From the NCBI GenBank assembly GCA_913043155.1, contig CAJWLY010000045.1:1-9780 (forward strand): a DNA stretch of 9,780 bases, in the 5' to 3' direction. This DNA comes from an uncultured Nitrospinaceae bacterium (GTDB lineage: Bacteria > Nitrospinota > Nitrospinia > Nitrospinales > VA-1). The position numbers were made by a program, and so were the translations under genes. The notes under the pieces were generated by a model. That model did not search any database. It was given only the letters and a program-made list of their open reading frames with translations, and had not been told where the DNA came from. Below, piece by piece: positions 6,598-9,780 of this stretch. Position 1 is the first letter of the stretch; every line of letters begins with the position of its first letter.

Positions 6598-6717
6598 ATG
6601 TTGACAGTTTCAACAGGTGGAGATAAACTCACTGAAATTACGGCCACAGTGGAACGAATTTTAAAATTGATTTAGTTTTTAACACTGGATTTATTGACGG
6701 GAGTCCACTTCATGTTG
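6598..6717 (+). pseudogene. Possible decayed N-terminus of a YjbQ (UPF0047) gene
   Basis: An ATG at 6598 opens 25 codons that read MLTVSTGGDKLTEITATVER and then end at TAG (6673-6675). Just after the stop, in another frame, the bases 6675-6716 read VFNTGFIDGSPLHV. Together these resemble the start of YjbQ/UPF0047 proteins (a beta strand, then IT--V--I, then SGI-DG---VFVPH), as recalled from the family. The remainder of such a gene is absent because the HNH gene begins at 6712. If real, this is a remnant with a small insertion or frameshift. The match is short and was judged by eye, so chance is quite possible. Confidence 0.28.
6699..6703 (+). promoter_or_regulatory. Shine-Dalgarno GGGAG fixing the HNH gene start
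   Basis: GGGAG lies 8 bases before the ATG at 6712. It favours that start over an in-frame TTG at 6694, which has no such site. Confidence 0.6.
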
Positions 6718-7254
6718 GATTCAGTGAAAAGTCTGGTTCTCAACTATTCTTACGAACCGTTGCAGTTCTGCAGCGCCAAGCGGGCGATCATTATGGTTCT
6801 TACGGGCCGGGCAGAATTCCTGGAAAGCGACGGATTTGTGGTTCGATCACCTTCGACGACCTTTCGACTGCCGGCGGTTATCCGGGTGCTCAAAATGGTA
6901 AAGCGCGCCCACCGCAAGGGAGTTTCATTCAGCAAGAAAAATATTTTACGCCGAGATAACTTCACCTGTCAGTATTGTGGGGTCAGCAACCATTCGCTTA
7001 CGGTTGATCATATTGTGCCCAGATCCCGCGGCGGTAAAACCAGCTGGACGAACGTCGTCGTTGCATGTAAACCCTGTAACCTGAAAAAGGGGAGTCAGAC
7101 TCCGTCGGAAACTGGCATGAAACTCATTCGCAAACCCGCGAAGCCCGAATATCAGTGGCCACTGTTTCTCATCCCCACCAGCCACAAATCTCACTTGGAG
7201 ATATGGCAAAAGTACCTGCCCAAGGTCGCATTTGCCAAATTGTCCCTCAACTGA
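6712..7254 (+). CDS. HNH endonuclease family protein
   Basis: This 180-residue protein belongs to a widespread family of small stand-alone HNH proteins. The N-terminal third (VLNYSYEPLQFCSAKRAIIM, then RSPSTTFRLPAVIRVLKMVK) is the family-specific part. The HNH nuclease fold follows: zinc ligands C86-x2-C89 and C119-x2-C122, the catalytic D99-H100 in TVDHIVPRSRGGKTSWTN, N114, and N123 in CKPCNLKK. All key residues are present, so metal-dependent nicking or cleavage of nucleic acid is likely. The cellular role of this family is not established; it is usually a solitary chromosomal gene rather than part of a restriction or homing system. No intron, intein or methylase is seen nearby. The ATG start is supported by GGGAG 8 bases upstream. 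The next gene begins 72 bases further on. Confidence 0.92.
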   Translation: MLDSVKSLVLNYSYEPLQFCSAKRAIIMVLTGRAEFLESDGFVVRSPSTTFRLPAVIRVLKMVKRAHRKGVSFSKKNILRRDNFTCQYCGVSNHSLTVDHIVPRSRGGKTSWTNVVVACKPCNLKKGSQTPSETGMKLIRKPAKPEYQWPLFLIPTSHKSHLEIWQKYLPKVAFAKLSLN

Positions 7255-7326
7255 TATTCTCCATCCTAACGCAGTTGTTGACTTTATGTGGATGATCCTC
7301 TCGTCCTAAGCCCTCACGGAAATGTC

Positions 7327-8655
7327 ATGGCGAAACCCAAATCCCTGATTCAAATCATTTCTGATGAAGAGTTCCTTCCGCTTGCCCAAGACTCGTGTGC
7401 CCAGTTTTTTAACATTTATTCTCTGTTTGAGTTACGTATCCAGAAAAAACGGGAAATTTCCCGCAAGTTTTACTCCAACCTCACTCAGGAGGCTGAGTTT
7501 CTTGAAAGTTTCATGGACGAACACGGAGCGCGAGAGAACAAGAAATGGATTTTTTTCGTGGAATACCTGGCTTCCATCCGCAACCTTTCCATTGCCGCAT
7601 TTTATACGCGACATATTCTCGATCGCTATCCGTATTATAACCTTTCGGAACTGTCTGCCTCGGCTGAGGGCTTTAAGGAGGCAGCCAATGATGTGATAAG
7701 CTTTTTAGACCGGTCTATTTTTAATTTGTGCAAGGAGCTTGCTCGAACCGGTGCCGAGAACGGATTGAGCATTCCGCAGAATCCCCAGACTCAAGTCGAA
7801 TTTATTGACATACAAGCCAACAAGCGACTGCCGCGCAACATTACGGAGGATGAGATTAAGGGGGAAGAAGACCGCATCGTCGACCTGTGCGAAAAGGTAC
7901 AGTATGTTTCCAAGTTGATGGCCGATTTAAAAATCAAGCGTACCGACAACATCGACGGACTTAAGCGGGTGGTTCCACAGAAGCTCGATGAGAAGCGAGT
8001 GCGCTTCTATAAAAACCTTGTACACAACACCCAATCCGATTTTGATACGTACATCAAAAATACCCTGATCGAGCAGGATAATATCGACCTCAGAAAAATG
8101 AGGGGATATATTTCCATACCCCTGCATCTCCTTGAACTCACCTTGTGGCTTACTCACTTTTATGAACGGCATGAAGATGAAATCAGGCATGGCGAAAGCA
8201 ATCGACGAATTTCCAAGATGGTGGACAAAAATGAATTACTGGACAAAATCATCAATTTTGGTTTTTACTACAGTCTGTATTTCATTCAGGAGGGGAGCCA
8301 GTTGGCCCGAAAAATTCTGCAACGCTTTTCAAAAATTGTTCATGCTGAACTTCCCATTCCCAAGCCTCTAGGATTCCATGCCCGTCCATCGACCTATATT
8401 TCATTGATCGCCAGACGATATGGCGAAGGAGATTTATTTCTCGTTATCGATGGGGAGAAGTTCAACGCCAAATCCGTGATGAGCCTACTGCAGGCCGGGG
8501 GGCTTATTTCCGACAAGGGGTATCAGACCGTCACTTTCGTGGGTGATAAGCGGGCCTTGGAGGATATCAAGGTTCTTGCCAAGCACAATTACTGCGAGGA
8601 GAAAAAAATTCCGGTGCGGCTTTCCTACCTGCGGGATTTCCAGGATACCGCTTGA
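7327..8655 (+). CDS. Large helical protein with C-terminal HPr phosphocarrier domain
   Basis: This is a 442-residue protein. Residues from about 339 to 430 form an HPr-like domain: GFHARPS (349-355) contains H351, matching the phosphorylated His15 of HPr, with R353 matching Arg17. GEKFNAKSVMSLLQAGG (377-393) contains S383, matching regulatory Ser46; the 32-residue distance fits HPr (31). The first roughly 340 residues are rich in charged and leucine/isoleucine residues and look mostly helical, with no membrane span or signal peptide; I do not recognise them. HPr normally is an 85-90 residue free protein, so this is a fusion. By inference, it may sense the phosphorylation state of a PTS-like cascade and act through its N-terminal part. 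I prefer the ATG at 7327; a GTG at 7288 would add 13 residues but has no ribosome binding site. The Nudix gene starts 28 bases later. Confidence 0.88.
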   Translation: MAKPKSLIQIISDEEFLPLAQDSCAQFFNIYSLFELRIQKKREISRKFYSNLTQEAEFLESFMDEHGARENKKWIFFVEYLASIRNLSIAAFYTRHILDRYPYYNLSELSASAEGFKEAANDVISFLDRSIFNLCKELARTGAENGLSIPQNPQTQVEFIDIQANKRLPRNITEDEIKGEEDRIVDLCEKVQYVSKLMADLKIKRTDNIDGLKRVVPQKLDEKRVRFYKNLVHNTQSDFDTYIKNTLIEQDNIDLRKMRGYISIPLHLLELTLWLTHFYERHEDEIRHGESNRRISKMVDKNELLDKIINFGFYYSLYFIQEGSQLARKILQRFSKIVHAELPIPKPLGFHARPSTYISLIARRYGEGDLFLVIDGEKFNAKSVMSLLQAGGLISDKGYQTVTFVGDKRALEDIKVLAKHNYCEEKKIPVRLSYLRDFQDTA

Positions 8656-8683
8656 ACCATTTCGCTCCATTCCACAAAAAATT

Positions 8684-9187
8684 ATGGATCAGGGGAATGA
8701 AATCCTTGATGTGGTCGATGCAGACGACAAAGTCATCGCTCGTGCATCCCGAAGAGAGGTACACGCCAACGGGTGGATGCATCGAGCCGTCCATATCCTT
8801 GTCTTTAGTCCTGTAGGGGAACTCTTTCTTCAAAAGCGGTCTCCCAACAAAGACGAAAACCCCGGGCTCTGGGATACTTCGGCCGCTGGGCATGTTGATT
8901 CATGCGAGGACTACCCAGAGAGCGCCCGTCGTGAATTGCAAGAGGAATTGGGGCTCAACGAGCCCATAAATGAAGTCATGCGCCTTTCCGCCGGCCCCGA
9001 GACGCTCTGGGAGCACGTCTTTGTCTATTCCTGTACCACCAGCCAAAAGATACAGATCAACCTACAGGAAATCAGTGAAGGTCGGTTCTATTCCCGCACC
9101 GACCTCGAAAGCACTTTGAAAACTAACCCGGGGCAATTTACCACGACCTTTCGGTGTATATATAGAAAATACATTAATAAATACTAA
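8684..9187 (+). CDS. Nudix hydrolase (YfcD / isopentenyl-diphosphate-isomerase-like subgroup)
   Basis: This is a 167-residue Nudix-fold protein. The Nudix box is complete at residues 69-91 (G69, E75, R83, E84, E87, E88, G90), so metal-dependent pyrophosphate hydrolysis is expected. The lead-in (HRAVHILVF, then LFLQKRSPNKDENPGLWDTS) and the N-terminal EILDVVDADDKVI are typical of the YfcD-like group, which resembles isopentenyl-diphosphate isomerase. However, I see no basis for calling isomerase activity, and the natural substrate is unknown. The ATG at 8684 gives the family's usual N-terminus, but no Shine-Dalgarno sequence precedes it; translation may depend on coupling to the HPr gene, which ends 28 bases earlier. 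The C-terminus is short and basic (RCIYRKYINKY) and very AT-rich at the DNA level. Confidence 0.9.
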   Translation: MDQGNEILDVVDADDKVIARASRREVHANGWMHRAVHILVFSPVGELFLQKRSPNKDENPGLWDTSAAGHVDSCEDYPESARRELQEELGLNEPINEVMRLSAGPETLWEHVFVYSCTTSQKIQINLQEISEGRFYSRTDLESTLKTNPGQFTTTFRCIYRKYINKY

Positions 9188-9199
9188 TTAATTTATTAA
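9174..9199. repeat. AT-only 9-bp inverted repeat across the Nudix stop codon
   Basis: TTAATAAAT (9174-9182) and ATTTATTAA (9191-9199) are perfect reverse complements with an 8-base spacer that contains the TAA stop. With no GC pairs and no T-run after it, it is a poor rho-independent terminator, though it could stabilise the mRNA end. Confidence 0.45.
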
Positions 9200-9695
9200 A
9201 AATAAACAGTATTTTAATCTATCCTGTGCTAAGGATGCGTAACTGGAGATGAGCTCAGGCAGTCAAATAAGTCGACAGAAATTCACCTGTAGACCCGAAA
9301 AATTTTAAAAAGACTGTCACCGACTTGATATCCTTCAGCGAAACATGGTCTATAAACTGGCCGCTTATACTGACAATAAGGACGGCGAATCGTTTATCCC
9401 CCGAGAAAATCTTGGCCAGCGAATTACCGAAACAACCCTCCGCCTTTCACGCCCAACGAAACTTACAGTTCTCATATAATAATTATATTTTGCAATTAGA
9501 TTATCTGGTTTTCCTCTATACGATAGGAAGAATGCTGTGAGTTTAAAAGAGTTGTTGACTAAAGTTCGCAATTAACGAATAATTTTTATAGGGTTTTGCA
9601 AAATTTACCTTTGCCCCGCGTCAACCCTTTTTCAATCAAAAGCGGAAAAGTCCAGTACCTGTTAAGAGTCCCCTCTAGATCTTTCATTCGTTTTA
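9188..9695. other. AT-rich intergenic region before the CvpA-family gene
   Basis: This stretch of 508 bases holds no convincing gene. A 44-codon ATG frame at 9345-9479 (starts MVYKLAAYTDNKDGESFIPR) has a reasonable composition, but no ribosome binding site and no recognised relative. A longer overlapping frame looks less protein-like. A 15-base palindrome (ATATAAT, A, ATTATAT) lies at 9474-9488. The last part carries a good sigma70-like promoter (9555-9583). Confidence 0.5.
9555..9583 (+). promoter_or_regulatory. Sigma70-like promoter candidate for the CvpA-family gene
   Basis: TTGACT (9555-9560) and AATAAT (9578-9583) are separated by the ideal 17 bases, each one mismatch from consensus. 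Transcription would start near 9590, giving a leader of about 105 bases before the ATG at 9696. No riboswitch fold was recognised in the leader. Confidence 0.55.
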
Positions 9696-9780
9696 ATGAC
9701 CCTGTTCGATATCATAGTTGCCATAGTCCTCGGTCTCTGTTGTATTTATTCGTTGCTCAAGGGAGCGGTGCGTGAAATAT
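9696..9780 (+). CDS. CvpA-family membrane protein, N-terminal 28 residues
   Basis: An ATG at 9696 opens a frame that runs off the right edge after 28 complete codons. It reads MTLFDIIVAIVLGLCCIYSL and then LKGAVREI, the standard opening of CvpA-family inner-membrane proteins: an amphipathic first helix with FD-I---, followed by the short cytoplasmic KG--RE turn before the second helix. CvpA was named for colicin V export in E. coli and has been linked to envelope stress tolerance. In many bacteria the gene precedes mutS2, which could be the next gene here. No strong ribosome binding site is seen. The family call rests on 28 residues, but the pattern is distinctive. Confidence 0.75.
   Translation, partial: MTLFDIIVAIVLGLCCIYSLLKGAVREI

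Noticed and set aside
6601..6629. TTGACA at 6601 as the -35 of an HNH gene promoter
   Set aside because: The best -10 at suitable spacing is only GATAAA or ATAAAC, and the bases also fit the YjbQ-like reading, so the match is not convincing.
6712..7254. HNH gene as a homing endonuclease, restriction enzyme or defence gene
   Set aside because: No intron, intein, methyltransferase or other defence gene is adjacent, and the family is commonly found alone among core genes.
7288..7326. GTG at 7288 as the start of the HPr fusion gene
   Set aside because: No ribosome binding site precedes it, and the ATG at 7327 gives a normal N-terminus.
9325..9540. 71-codon plus-strand frame in the AT-rich gap
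   Set aside because: It starts on TTG without a ribosome binding site, and its C-terminal part is just translated AT-rich DNA; a minus-strand frame of similar size overlaps it.

Overview
The window is a densely coded chromosomal segment of moderate GC content, apparently from a free-living Gram-negative bacterium. The neighbours are housekeeping genes rather than phage or plasmid genes: an M32 carboxypeptidase, a ThrH-type phosphatase, the lipid II flippase MurJ, a siroheme-forming precorrin-2 dehydrogenase, a GlcD-type flavoprotein, a small HNH protein, a Nudix hydrolase and the start of a CvpA-family gene. This gene content and the protein wording would fit a Nitrospinota or 'delta-proteobacterial'-like lineage. 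That placement is impression only and was not tested by any search. No transposase, integrase, tRNA, rRNA or CRISPR array was seen.

Layout: the left edge (1-1066, +) holds the 3' end of the M32 carboxypeptidase gene and a small zinc-ribbon/TM/SH3 protein gene whose ribosome binding site overlaps the carboxypeptidase stop codon. It converges, with only 14 bases between, on a minus-strand pair, murJ followed by thrH (3370 down to 1081), with a hairpin-plus-T-run terminator candidate between the two. A 293-base gap (3371-3663) carries a possible 39- or 50-residue small ORF. A secreted PDZ-like protein lies on the minus strand (3664-4113). It diverges from the right-hand plus-strand block across a 335-base regulatory gap containing two kinds of direct repeat.

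The right-hand block (4449 to the end, +) reads: siroheme-type precorrin-2 dehydrogenase/ferrochelatase, GlcD-like FAD dehydrogenase, a short stretch resembling a decayed YjbQ (UPF0047) gene, HNH protein, a protein with a C-terminal HPr phosphocarrier domain, and a Nudix hydrolase. A 508-base AT-rich gap with a good promoter candidate follows, and then the first 28 codons of a CvpA-family gene running off the window.

The item most worth following up is the HPr protein at 7327-8655. It has about 340 unrecognised, probably helical residues fused to an HPr domain that keeps the equivalents of both the catalytic His15 and the regulatory Ser46. It looks like a PTS-type regulatory output protein rather than a sugar carrier. 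Apart from this and the small remnants noted below, the window looks like ordinary core genome. I did not find a clear new multi-gene system.
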